NCBI RefSeq assembly: GCF_015163075.1
Contig: NZ_JADDXU010000001.1
Coordinates: forward strand, 434,001-498,000
DNA from: Streptomyces justiciae
GTDB lineage: Bacteria; Actinomycetota; Actinomycetes; Streptomycetales; Streptomycetaceae
DNA length: 64,000 bases
Reading direction: 5' to 3'
The number at the start of each line of letters is the position of its first letter. Position 1 is the stretch's first letter. Both the position numbers and the translations under genes were made by a program. The notes beneath the pieces were generated by a model, which saw only the letters and a program-made list of their open reading frames with translations, searched no databases and was not told the DNA's origin. This document shows, in pieces, positions 36,595 to 44,171 of the stretch.

Positions 36595-36804
36595 GTGGCC
36601 GCACCGACCCACCCCCCGCTCCCGGCCGCCCTGTCCAAACCCGACGAGGCGCACTTCTGCGTCTTCAGCGCCGAGGGCGCCTGCGCCGAGACCCCGCTGA
36701 CCAGCGAACCGCCCCTGCCCGACGCCGAGCCCCTGACCAGCGAGCCGCCGATGGCCGACGCCGCCCCGTTGACCAGCGAGTCCGATGCCGATGCGGAGTT
36801 GTAG
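36595..36804 (+). CDS. Small protein with PLTSEPP repeats upstream of malQ
   Basis: 69 residues from GTG 36595, with AGGAGG 5 nt upstream; ATG 36556 is an alternative that would add 13 residues. No domain is recognised. The C-terminal half is three imperfect 11-residue units (PLTSEPPLPDA, PLTSEPPMADA, PLTSESDADA), acidic, with two Cys earlier (HFCVFSAEGACAE). The stop TAG directly abuts the malQ ATG, which implies coupled translation. It might be a precursor-like or regulatory small protein; this is unproven. Confidence 0.6.
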   Translation: MAAPTHPPLPAALSKPDEAHFCVFSAEGACAETPLTSEPPLPDAEPLTSEPPMADAAPLTSESDADAEL

Positions 36805-38853
36805 ATGACCGCTGCCGAGCCCCCGTCCGAGGACCTCTCCCGGCTTGCCGGGCTGCACGGCGTCGCCACCTCCTACAGCCCCGCCCCGGACCGCACGGTC
36901 GCCGCCTCGGCCGCCGCCGTCACCCGCGCCCTCACCGCCCTCGGCGTCGACACCGCCGACCCCGCGGCGGCGCTGGCCGCCCGTGAGCGCGAGCTGCGCG
37001 CACGGCTGCTGCCGCCGACGGTCGTGTGCTGGAGCGGCACCTCGTCCGCCGCCCTCGACGCCCTCCCCGACGGCACCCGGCTGCGCATCACGACCGAGCA
37101 GGGCGAGACCCGCTCCGCGACCGACCAACTCCCGCCCGGAGTCCACCGGTTGACCGCCACCGCACCGGACGGCCGGGTCGCCGAGAGTCATCTGGTCGTC
37201 GCCCCCGCCCGGCTCCCCACCCCCACCGGACGCCCGTACGGACTGCTCGTCCAGCTCTACTCCCTGCTCTCCCACCGCTCCTGGGGCATGGGCGACCTCG
37301 GCGACCTCGGCGAACTCACCGCCTGGGCCGGACGCGCGCTCGGCGCCGGATTCGTGCAGGTCAACCCGTTGCACGCGGCCGTGCCCGGCGCCCCCACCGA
37401 CCCCTCGCCCTACCGCCCCTCCTCCCGCCGCTTCCCCGACCCGGTGCACCTGCGCGTCGAGGACGTCGACGAGTACCCGTACGTCACCGACCACGGCCGC
37501 GTCCGTGCCCTCCTGGAGCGGGCCGCGTCGCTGCGCGAAGCGGTGCTGGAGAAAGGGGCGTTGATCGACCGGGACGCCGTGTGGGAGCTCAAGCGCGAGG
37601 CGCTGGAACTCGTCCACGAAGTCCCCCTCGGACCCGGCCGGCGCGCCGCCTACGCCGACTTCCTCGCCCAGGAGGGCGAGGCGCTGGAGGACCACGCCAC
37701 GTGGTGCGCGCTGGCGGAGGTGCACGGCTCGGACTGGAGCCGCTGGCCGGCCGCGCTGCGCGACCCCCGGTCCGGTGAAACCGCCCGCGCCCGCGCCGAG
37801 TTGATGGACCGCGTCGACTTCTGGTCGCGGCTCGCCTGGCTCACCGACGCCCAACTCGCCGCCGCCCAGCGCGCGGCCCGCGACGCCGGGATGAGCGTCG
37901 GCGTCGTCCACGACCTCGCCGTCGGCGTGCACCCCGAGGGCGCCGACGCCTGGGCGCAGCAGGAGTACTTCGCCGCCGGGATGTCGGTGGGCGCCCCGCC
38001 GGACGCCTTCAACGCGCGCGGCCAGGACTGGGGGCTGCCGCCCTGGCGCCCCGACCGCCTCGCCGAGTCCGGCTACGCGCCGTACCGCCGCCTGCTGCGC
38101 GCCCTGTTCCGGTACGCCGGCGCGTTGCGCATCGACCACGTCATGGGCCTTTTCCGGCTGTGGTGGGTCCCGCAGGGGCTGCCGCCGACCGAGGGCACCT
38201 ACGTCCGCTACGACGCCGAGGCCATGCTCGCGATCCTGGTCCTGGAGGCTTCGCGGGCCGGGGCGATGGTCATCGGCGAGGACTTGGGGACGGTGGAGCC
38301 CGGGGTGCGCGAGACGTTGCGGGAGCGGGGGGTGCTCGGGACGTCGGTGCTGTGGTTCGAGCGGGACTGGGAGGGCGACGGCCGTCCGCTGCCGCCCGAA
38401 CGCTGGCGCGCGGACTGTCTGGCCACCGCCACGACCCACGACCTGCCGTCCACCGCGGCCCGGCTCACCGGCGAGCACGTCGAACTCCGGCACCGGCTGG
38501 GGCTGTTGACGCGCGGGCTGGCCGAGGAACGCGCCGAGGCCGCCGCCGACACCGGGGAGTGGCTGGAGGTGCTGGCGCGGCTGGTTCGGCGGGGTGTGAG
38601 GGCTGAGGGTGGGAGGTTGGGGCTGAGGGACTGGTGCGGCTGGGTGGGGGCTGAGGTCGAGGGGTTTCGCTTGCCCGCGCCGGCGGGGTGCCGCTGCGCC
38701 CACCCGTGCCGCCCCAGCGGCACGACTGCCCGCAGCTGCGGCGGATGCGGCTGCTTGGGTGGGTGTCGCCTCTGCGGTACGGCTGCTCGCAGCTGCGGCG
38801 GATGCGGCTGCTTGGGTGGGTGTCGCCTCTGCGGTACGGCTGCTCGCAGCTAG
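36805..38853 (+). CDS. malQ: 4-alpha-glucanotransferase MalQ, C-terminus replaced by repeat sequence
   Basis: 682 residues, GH77 amylomaltase for maltodextrin/glycogen turnover. After an N-terminal domain (to about 140) comes the barrel with the expected active-site residues: Asp in LRIDHVMGLFRLWW, Glu in VIGEDLGTVEPG and Asp in TTHDLPSTAAR. From about residue 593 the protein stops resembling MalQ: the conserved C-terminal block with the LPGTxxEYPNWR-type motif is missing in all frames. In its place is dispersed repeat R2 and two 57-bp tandem units, giving a Cys/Gly-rich tail (SCGGCGCLGGCRLCGTAAR) before TAG. Probably a damaged or inactive enzyme unless the tail is tolerated. Confidence 0.85.
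   Translation: MTAAEPPSEDLSRLAGLHGVATSYSPAPDRTVAASAAAVTRALTALGVDTADPAAALAARERELRARLLPPTVVCWSGTSSAALDALPDGTRLRITTEQGETRSATDQLPPGVHRLTATAPDGRVAESHLVVAPARLPTPTGRPYGLLVQLYSLLSHRSWGMGDLGDLGELTAWAGRALGAGFVQVNPLHAAVPGAPTDPSPYRPSSRRFPDPVHLRVEDVDEYPYVTDHGRVRALLERAASLREAVLEKGALIDRDAVWELKREALELVHEVPLGPGRRAAYADFLAQEGEALEDHATWCALAEVHGSDWSRWPAALRDPRSGETARARAELMDRVDFWSRLAWLTDAQLAAAQRAARDAGMSVGVVHDLAVGVHPEGADAWAQQEYFAAGMSVGAPPDAFNARGQDWGLPPWRPDRLAESGYAPYRRLLRALFRYAGALRIDHVMGLFRLWWVPQGLPPTEGTYVRYDAEAMLAILVLEASRAGAMVIGEDLGTVEPGVRETLRERGVLGTSVLWFERDWEGDGRPLPPERWRADCLATATTHDLPSTAARLTGEHVELRHRLGLLTRGLAEERAEAAADTGEWLEVLARLVRRGVRAEGGRLGLRDWCGWVGAEVEGFRLPAPAGCRCAHPCRPSGTTARSCGGCGCLGGCRLCGTAARSCGGCGCLGGCRLCGTAARS
38661..38737 (+). 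repeat. Dispersed repeat R2, copy B (inside malQ)
   Basis: About 77 bp almost identical to 45102-45180, including GGCGGGGTGCCGCTGCGCCC and GCGGCACGACTGCCCGCAG. Hairpin arms GTGCCGCT (38688-38695) and AGCGGCAC (38716-38723). Weaker similarity to the 45 kb copy begins about 18-60 bp further upstream, near where MalQ homology ends. Confidence 0.85.
38738..38851 (+). repeat. 57-bp tandem repeat, two copies
   Basis: Units at 38738-38794 and 38795-38851 are identical, each starting GCGGCGGATGCGGCTGCTTG and ending CTCGCAGCT. 57 bp is a multiple of three, so the malQ frame stays open through both, adding 19 residues each. The last unit runs into the TAG stop. The GCAGCT end is shared with R2. Confidence 0.9.
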
Positions 38854-38961
38854 GTGGGCCAGGCTGCCCCAGTCGCGGTGACGGTGGGGGACGCTCCGTG
38901 GCTTGCGGCGGTGGCTGCCTCATACGCACCCCCCGAGCGCGCGGGCTCGAGTCGTGTTCGA

Positions 38962-38967
38962 TACTTT
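38962..38967 (+). promoter_or_regulatory. -10 box of a probable leaderless gene
   Basis: TACTTT, 6 nt before the GTG at 38974, no Shine-Dalgarno sequence between. This spacing would place the transcription start on the first base of the start codon. No clear -35. Confidence 0.5.
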
Positions 38968-38973
38968 GGCACC

Positions 38974-39249
38974 GTGGACAAGAAGAACGCCCTGCGCGCC
39001 GGTGCTCTGGCTGCCGGTACGACGCTGATGATGCTGCTCATGACGTCTCCCGCGCTCGCGCTCACCCGGGACGACGGTGACGACCCCGGGTCCGGCCTGA
39101 GCGTCATCGACACGCTGGGTCTCTTCGTCGCGGCCCCGCTCGTGATCTTCGGGGTCATCGCGGGCCTGGTGATGGTCCTGGACAAGTCGCACGCGGACCA
39201 CCGGGTGAACGTGCCCAAGAGCAAGGCGAAGGCCAAGGCCAACGCCTGA
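38974..39249 (+). CDS. Small membrane protein
   Basis: 91 residues from GTG 38974. A signal-like first segment (NALRAGALAAGTTLMMLLM ending SPALA, about residues 5-28) is followed by an Asp-rich bit (RDDGDDPGSG), a membrane helix at about 45-67 (LGLFVAAPLVIFGVIAGLVM) and a basic Lys/Ala tail (KSKAKAKANA) likely in the cytoplasm. No function known. Common in Streptomyces next to malQ as I recall. Ends at a long hairpin shared with the TetR gene. Confidence 0.72.
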   Translation: MDKKNALRAGALAAGTTLMMLLMTSPALALTRDDGDDPGSGLSVIDTLGLFVAAPLVIFGVIAGLVMVLDKSHADHRVNVPKSKAKAKANA

Positions 39250-39272
39250 CCGCAGGTCAGCACAGGTTTCAC

Positions 39273-39333
39273 GAGGGCGCCGACCCCGTTCCCCGTACGC
39301 GCATCCGCCGTACCGGGCGAGGTCGGCGCCCTC
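39273..39333. terminator. Bidirectional hairpin terminator
   Basis: GAGGGCGCCGACC (39273-39285) pairs with GGTCGGCGCCCTC (39321-39333), 13 bp without mismatch, loop of 35 nt that can fold further. Lies between convergent genes ending at 39249 and 39343. Confidence 0.75.
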
Positions 39334-39342
39334 GGTGTGTTC

Positions 39343-39924
39343 TCAGGGGCTCGGCGCCGTCAGGTACCGCTGCACCGTCGGGCCCAGCCACGCCACGATC
39401 TCCTCGGGGTGCAGCGCCACCGCCGGCGGAATCCGCAGTACGTACCGGGTGAGCGCCAGCCCGAGCAGCTGCGACGCCGTGAGCGCGGCCCGCGTCGGGA
39501 TCTGTTCGGGGTCGGGGCACACCTGCCGGGCCACCGGCAGCAACTGGTCCCGGAAGATGCCCTGCATGCGCTCGGCCCCGGCCTGATTCGTGGCGCCGAC
39601 CCGGAGCAGGGCCGTGAGGACCTCGTCGTCCTCCCACATGTCGAGGAAGTGCCGCACCAGGACCGCGCCGACGTCCTGCGGGGACAGCCCGCCGGCGTCC
39701 GGCAGCCGTAGGTCGACGGAGACGGCCGCCGCGAACAGGCCCTCCTTGTTGCCGTAGTAGCGCATCACCATCGACGGGTCGATGCTCGCGTCCTTGGCAA
39801 TGGCGCGGATGGTGGCCCGCTCGTACCCGTCGGCGGCGAACCGCTCCCGGGCCGCGACGAGGATCGCGTCACGGGTCGCGTCGGAGCGACGGGGGCGGGT
39901 GTTCTTCGTGGGGGTGCCGGTCAT
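39343..39924 (-). CDS. TetR-family transcriptional regulator
   Basis: 193 residues. N-terminal helix-turn-helix: RDAILVAARERFAADGYE, ATIRAIAKDASIDPSMVMRYY, then a variable helical ligand domain. ATG 39924 is taken; a GTG two codons upstream is possible. It is divergent from the FAD monooxygenase gene, with palindromes between them, so it probably represses that gene and itself and is released by an aromatic or antibiotic-like ligand. Confidence 0.9.
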   Translation of the reverse strand: MTGTPTKNTRPRRSDATRDAILVAARERFAADGYERATIRAIAKDASIDPSMVMRYYGNKEGLFAAAVSVDLRLPDAGGLSPQDVGAVLVRHFLDMWEDDEVLTALLRVGATNQAGAERMQGIFRDQLLPVARQVCPDPEQIPTRAALTASQLLGLALTRYVLRIPPAVALHPEEIVAWLGPTVQRYLTAPSP

Positions 39925-39938
39925 GCCCACAAGCGTAG

Positions 39939-40038
39939 GTCAACGTTCGTTGGCCAACAAGTGTTGACTTCGCCACGCGACTGCGCCTAACCTCGTCAAC
40001 GAGCGTTGGCAAACAGTCGTTGGCAAACAGGCGTTGGC
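39939..40038 (+). promoter_or_regulatory. Monooxygenase promoter with TetR operators
   Basis: Palindrome 39939-39968: GTCAAC, 4 nt, GTTGGCCAAC, 4 nt, GTTGAC. The end overlaps the -35 TTGACT (39964-39969); an 18-bp spacer leads to -10 TAACCT (39988-39993). Downstream is a second site, GTCAACGAGCGTTGGC, continuing as direct repeats of CGTTGGCAAACAG with 14-bp period (40004, 40018, 40032). AGGAGG and the start codon follow at once. Confidence 0.75.
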
Positions 40039-40051
40039 TCAGGAGGCCCCC

Positions 40052-41539
40052 ATGAACGGCACCGGCACCGGCACTGACCTCGGCACCAACAGCACCCCGC
40101 ACCCCGTGATCGTCGTCGGCTCCGGCCCCACCGGCCTGCTCCTCGCCGGTGACCTCGCCGGCGCCGGCGTCCCCGTCACCCTCGTCGAGAAGCGCCCGCA
40201 CCAGATCAGCAACCTCTCCCGGGCCTTCGGGGTCCACGCCCGCACCCTGGAGCAGCTCGACGCCCGCGGCCTCGCCGACGACCTGCTGGCCACCGGCGAC
40301 ACCATCACCGGCCTGCGCCTCTTCCGCCGGCTGTCGCTCGACCTCGGGACGCTGGAGTCCCGCTTCCCGTTCCTGCTCATCACCCCGCAGTACGAGGTCG
40401 AGCGGCTGCTGGAGCGGCGGGCGCGGGAAGCCGGGGTGGAGTTCCGGTACGAGAGCGAGGTCGTCGGGCTGCGCCAGGACGACGCCGGCGTCGACCTCGA
40501 CGTACGCGGCCCGGACGGGGCGACCGCCACGCTCCGCGCGGACTACGTCGTCGGCACCGACGGCCACCACAGCGCCGTGCGCCGGGCGATCGGCGTGGAC
40601 TTCCCCGGGGTCGCCGTCATCAAGTCCCTCTTCCTCGCCGACGTCCGGCTCACCGAGAAGCCCGAGGGCGTGCTCACCGTCAACGGGGCGGACGACGCCT
40701 TCGCGATGATCGCCTCCTTCGGCGACGGCTGGTACCGGGTGATGGGCTGGAACCGCCGGCACGAGGTCCCCGACGACGCCCCGCTCGACCTGGCCGAGAT
40801 CAAGGAGGTCACGCGCCGCGCCCTGGGCACCGACTACGGCATGCACGACGCCCGCTGGCTCTCCCGCTTCCACAGCGACGAGCGCCAGGCGCCGCGCTAC
40901 CGGGTCGGCCGGGTCTTCCTCGCCGGGGACGCCGCGCACGTCCACTCCCCGGCCGGCGGCCAGGGCATGAACACCGGCCTTCAGGACGCGGCCAACCTCG
41001 GCTGGAAGCTGGCCGCGGCCGTCCAGGGCCGGGCCCCCGAGGGGCTCCTCGACACCTACGAGGCCGAGCGGCACCCGGTGGGCAAGGCGGTGCTGCGCAG
41101 CAGCGGCGGACTGGTCCGGCTGGCCCGCGCGCAGAACCCGGTCCTGCGTGCCGTGCGCGGCTTGGTCTCGGCCTTCGTCAACGTGGCCCGGCCGGTGCAG
41201 CGCAAGGCGCTGGGCCAGGTCTCCGGCATCGGCTACCGCTACCCCGCCCCCCGAGGCGCCCACCGCCTCACCGGCACCCGCGTCCCCGACGTCGCCCTGA
41301 CCGGCGGCCGCCTCTACGAGGCCCTGCGCGGCGGCCGGTTCGTGCTGATCACCCCGGAGGTCACCTCGGAGGCCTACGACGGCCAGGGCACCCGCAAGGA
41401 CCGGCTGACGGTGGCCCACTGGGCGAGCGACCGCCGTACGACCGTGCTGGTGCGGCCCGACGGATACGTGGCCTGGGCGGCGGACGTGGCGGACCCGGCA
41501 CGGGTCGAGGCGGCACTCGTCGCTCACGTGGGGAGCTGA
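40052..41539 (+). CDS. FAD-dependent aromatic-ring monooxygenase
   Basis: 495 residues of the PheA/TfdB flavoprotein hydroxylase class. Dinucleotide motif VVGSGPTGLLLAGDLA, middle motif GTDGHHSAVRRAIG (DG motif), and RVFLAGDAAHVHSPAGG (GD motif, FAD ribityl binding) are intact; a thioredoxin-like C-terminal domain is short. NADPH-dependent hydroxylation of an aromatic or polyketide/rifamycin-type compound is expected; close relatives include antibiotic-inactivating enzymes. Start ATG 40052 has AGGAGG 5 nt upstream. Controlled by the divergent TetR gene. Confidence 0.9.
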   Translation: MNGTGTGTDLGTNSTPHPVIVVGSGPTGLLLAGDLAGAGVPVTLVEKRPHQISNLSRAFGVHARTLEQLDARGLADDLLATGDTITGLRLFRRLSLDLGTLESRFPFLLITPQYEVERLLERRAREAGVEFRYESEVVGLRQDDAGVDLDVRGPDGATATLRADYVVGTDGHHSAVRRAIGVDFPGVAVIKSLFLADVRLTEKPEGVLTVNGADDAFAMIASFGDGWYRVMGWNRRHEVPDDAPLDLAEIKEVTRRALGTDYGMHDARWLSRFHSDERQAPRYRVGRVFLAGDAAHVHSPAGGQGMNTGLQDAANLGWKLAAAVQGRAPEGLLDTYEAERHPVGKAVLRSSGGLVRLARAQNPVLRAVRGLVSAFVNVARPVQRKALGQVSGIGYRYPAPRGAHRLTGTRVPDVALTGGRLYEALRGGRFVLITPEVTSEAYDGQGTRKDRLTVAHWASDRRTTVLVRPDGYVAWAADVADPARVEAALVAHVGS

Positions 41540-41562
41540 CCGGCCCGGGGCCGAGCGCCCTG

Positions 41563-41591
41563 AAGGGGCGCGGGGAACTGCGCGACCAGCC
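41563..41591 (+). repeat. Dispersed 29-bp repeat R1, copy B
   Basis: Identical to 45309-45337 and to the reverse complement of 3619-3647. It lies 24 nt after the monooxygenase stop, between convergent genes. The similarity with copy A continues beyond the 29 bp (CAC or CACA, then GGCGCCGCAG). Confidence 0.85.
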
Positions 41592-41644
41592 ACGACGGCG
41601 CCGCAGAGAACCCACGGCCCCTCACCGCACTTCCGGCGGAGCGC

Positions 41645-42154
41645 CTAGCGGCCCGTCCCCTCCGTGCCCGTGAGCAACTCGCGCAGCAGGTCGGCCAGTT
41701 GGTCGGCCTGTTCGGCGTTCAGGGTGGACAGGGCCGTCGCCTCGGCGTCCAGGCCGGCGCCGACCGCCTCGTCGACGGTGGTCAACCCCTTCTCCGTCAG
41801 GGTCACTTGGAGGCCGCGGCGGTCGTGGGGGTCGGGGGAGCGGCGGATCAGGCCCGCGCGTTCCAGCTTGTCGAGGCGGCCGGTCATGCCGCCGGTGGTG
41901 AGCATCAGCGTGCCGGAGAGCTGGCGCGGGGAGAGCGTGTAGGGCTCGCCGGACCGGCGCAGGGTGGCGAGGACGTCGAACTCGCCGCGGGAGAGGCCGT
42001 GAGGGGCGTACGCCCGTTCCATGCGGTCGCCCATGGCGCGGGAGAGGCGGAAGATCCGCCCGAAGACCTCCATCGCCTTGGTGTCGAGGTCCGGCCGTAC
42101 GGCCGCCCACTGGTCGACGATCGCGTCGACGGGGTCCTTGCGCGGTGCACTCAT
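41645..42154 (-). CDS. MarR-family transcriptional regulator
   Basis: 169 residues. Winged helix: GLSRGEFDVLATLRRSGEPY, SPRQLSGTLMLTTGGMTGRLDKL, and the wing DPHDRRGLQVTLTEKG with the usual DxRxxxVxLT pattern. Start ATG 42154. It is divergent from an EamA exporter, with a perfect 18-bp palindrome across the exporter promoter. Likely represses the exporter until a phenolic or drug ligand binds. Confidence 0.92.
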   Translation of the reverse strand: MSAPRKDPVDAIVDQWAAVRPDLDTKAMEVFGRIFRLSRAMGDRMERAYAPHGLSRGEFDVLATLRRSGEPYTLSPRQLSGTLMLTTGGMTGRLDKLERAGLIRRSPDPHDRRGLQVTLTEKGLTTVDEAVGAGLDAEATALSTLNAEQADQLADLLRELLTGTEGTGR

Positions 42155-42198
42155 GCGGAGAGTATCCGCCCGGTTCCGGTCGTCCGCAAGAAAGTGGA

Positions 42199-42227
42199 TT
42201 GACAGTAAGTAGCTTAGCGCTAAGCTA
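42199..42227 (+). promoter_or_regulatory. EamA promoter overlapped by a perfect MarR-type palindrome
   Basis: -35 TTGACA (42199-42204) is the consensus; 16-bp spacer; -10 TAAGCT (42221-42226). TAGCTTAGCGCTAAGCTA at 42210-42227 is an 18-bp perfect palindrome covering the spacer and -10, so binding there would block RNA polymerase. Its size and base content fit a MarR operator. Confidence 0.8.
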
Positions 42228-42261
42228 ATGACTACCAAGCGACCTTCAGAAGGGTGCCGTC

Positions 42262-43212
42262 GTGAACCGCGCCGCGACCGTCCTGCTCACCGCCCTCGCC
42301 CCCGTCTCCTGGGGCACCACCTACGCCGTCACCACGGAGCTCCTCCCGGCCGACCGCCCCCTGTTCACCGGCCTCATGCGCGCCCTGCCCGCCGGCCTGG
42401 TCCTGCTGGCCCTCGCCCGGGTGCTGCCGCGCGGCATCTGGTGGGGGAAGGCCGCGGTGCTCGGCGCCCTGAACATCGGCGCCTTCTTCCCGCTGCTGTT
42501 CCTGTCGGCGTACCGGCTGCCCGGCGGGATGGCGGCGGTCGTCGGGTCGGTCGGGCCGCTGTTCGTGGTGGGGCTCTCGGCGGTGCTGCTGGGGCAGCGG
42601 CCCACGACCCGGAGCGTGCTCACGGGGGTCGTGGCGGCGTTCGGCGTCAGTCTCGTCGTACTGAAGGCGGCCGGGGCCCTCGACGTGGTCGGCGTTCTGG
42701 CGGCGCTCGCCTCCGCCGCCTCCATGTCCACCGGCACCGTGCTGACCAAGCGCTGGGGCCGTCCCGACGGCGTGGGCCCGCTGGCGCTCACCGCCTGGCA
42801 GCTGACCGCGGGCGGGCTGCTCATCGCGCCGCTCGCCTTCCTGGTCGAGGGCGCCCCGCCCGCGCTCGACGGGCCGGCGATCGGCGGCTACCTCTACCTC
42901 GCGCTCGCCAACACGGCCGTCGCCTATTGGCTGTGGTTCCGCGGCATCGGCCGCCTCACCGCCACCCAGGTCACCTTCCTCGGCCCGCTCTCCCCGCTGA
43001 CCGCGGCGGTCGTCGGCTGGGCGGCGCTCGGACAGGCGCTGACGCCGGTCCAACTGGTGGGGATGGGGCTGGCGTTCGGGGCGACGGTGGCCGGCCAGCT
43101 CCGGCAGCGGACTCCTGGCGCCCCTGCCGCTCCAGTGCGATCGTTCAGTTCAGCTGAAAGGAATGCTCGGAAAGTTTCGATGGACGTGACAGGTCCGGCG
43201 CTGCGACGGTAG
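42262..43212 (+). CDS. EamA/DMT-family exporter
   Basis: 316 residues with ten predicted helices in two EamA halves (each about 140 aa): first half WGTTYAVTTELLPADRPLFT, second half MSTGTVLTKRWGRP and NTAVAYWLWFRGI. The start is GTG 42262. The last 25 residues (about SFSSAERNARKVSMDV onward) are hydrophilic and not typical, perhaps a read-on past the usual end. Regulated by the divergent MarR protein; substrate unknown, usually metabolites or drugs. Confidence 0.88.
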   Translation: MNRAATVLLTALAPVSWGTTYAVTTELLPADRPLFTGLMRALPAGLVLLALARVLPRGIWWGKAAVLGALNIGAFFPLLFLSAYRLPGGMAAVVGSVGPLFVVGLSAVLLGQRPTTRSVLTGVVAAFGVSLVVLKAAGALDVVGVLAALASAASMSTGTVLTKRWGRPDGVGPLALTAWQLTAGGLLIAPLAFLVEGAPPALDGPAIGGYLYLALANTAVAYWLWFRGIGRLTATQVTFLGPLSPLTAAVVGWAALGQALTPVQLVGMGLAFGATVAGQLRQRTPGAPAAPVRSFSSAERNARKVSMDVTGPALRR

Positions 43213-43247
43213 ATCCACCGAGATCACCGAGCAGTGGAAGGACCTAC

Positions 43248-44153
43248 GTGACCGACGTCCTCGAAAGGACCCCCACCCGTACGACCCCGAGGGCCGCGCA
43301 GACCGCCGCCCTCGGGGTCGCTCTCGCCGCCCTCGCGACCGTCGTCTGGTCGGGCAGCTTCGTCACGTCCCGTGCGCTGCACGACAGCGTGCCGCCGGTC
43401 CAGCAGGCCTTCTGGCGCTGGATCGTCGCGCTCGTGGCCGTCGCCCCCTTCGGGGCGCGGCAGGCCTGGCGGCAGCGAGCGGCGATCCGCCGGCACCTCG
43501 GCTTCGTCGTCCTCGCCTCGCTCCTCGGCGTGACCGTCTACAACACCCTCGTGAATCAGGCCGGGTTGACCACCCCCGCCGCCACGATGGGCATGATCAT
43601 GGCCGCGTCGCCGGTGCTGATGGCGGTGTTCGAGCGGGCGTCCGGCGTACGGCTGGGGCGGCGTCGGGTGGTTGGGCTGTTCGTGGCCTGCGCGGGGGTG
43701 CTGCTGCTGATGGGCGGGGGTGCCGGGTTCGCGGCCGGGGACCTGTGGATGATCGGCGCGGCCTGCTGCTTCGCCGCGTACAGCGCGCTGTTGCGGCGCC
43801 GACCCGCCGAACTCGGGGGCGCCGCCTTCCTGTTCACCACGTTTCTCGTCGGGGCCGGGCTGCTGCTGCCCGCGCAGGGCGTGAGTCTGGCGGTCCAGGG
43901 CGGGTTCACGCCGACGACCGCGACGGTGCTGCCGCTCGGGTACGTCGGGGTCGCCTCCTCCGCGATCGCCTTCTTCGCCTGGAACAAGGCGATCGCCCTG
44001 GTCGGCGCGGCCCGTGCCGGGGTCGTCTACTACCTCCAGCCGGTGTGTGTGGCCCTGCTGTCCTGGGCGGTGCTCGGGGAGACGGTCGGGCCGGTGCAGG
44101 TGCTGTGCATGGCGCTGATCCTCGGCGGGGTGATGTTGGGGGCCGCCGGATAG
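43248..44153 (+). CDS. EamA/DMT-family exporter
   Basis: 301 residues, ten helices in two halves: WSGSFVTSRALHDSVPP and QAFWRWIVALVAV, then AAYSALLRRRPAE and SAIAFFAWNKAIALVGAARAG. Start GTG 43248 has GGAAGGA 6-7 nt ahead. It is not a close copy of the preceding exporter. It precedes a LysR regulator gene that starts 18 nt after its stop. Confidence 0.9.
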   Translation: MTDVLERTPTRTTPRAAQTAALGVALAALATVVWSGSFVTSRALHDSVPPVQQAFWRWIVALVAVAPFGARQAWRQRAAIRRHLGFVVLASLLGVTVYNTLVNQAGLTTPAATMGMIMAASPVLMAVFERASGVRLGRRRVVGLFVACAGVLLLMGGGAGFAAGDLWMIGAACCFAAYSALLRRRPAELGGAAFLFTTFLVGAGLLLPAQGVSLAVQGGFTPTTATVLPLGYVGVASSAIAFFAWNKAIALVGAARAGVVYYLQPVCVALLSWAVLGETVGPVQVLCMALILGGVMLGAAG

Positions 44154-44159
44154 CTTGCG

Positions 44160-44165
44160 TAGGTT
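44160..44165 (+). promoter_or_regulatory. -10 box of a probable leaderless lysR gene
   Basis: TAGGTT, 6 nt before the ATG at 44172, with a weak -35 TTGGGG at 44136-44141 (18-bp spacer) inside the end of the exporter gene. No Shine-Dalgarno. Confidence 0.5.
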
Positions 44166-44171
44166 GCCCTC

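Noticed and set aside
38738..38851. Mobile element ends in the 57-bp units
   Set aside because: No terminal inverted repeats, transposase fragment or target duplication are visible.
38580..38853. A frameshift as the cause of the odd MalQ C-terminus
   Set aside because: The other two frames through 38960 do not contain the missing MalQ motif either, so a simple indel cannot explain it.
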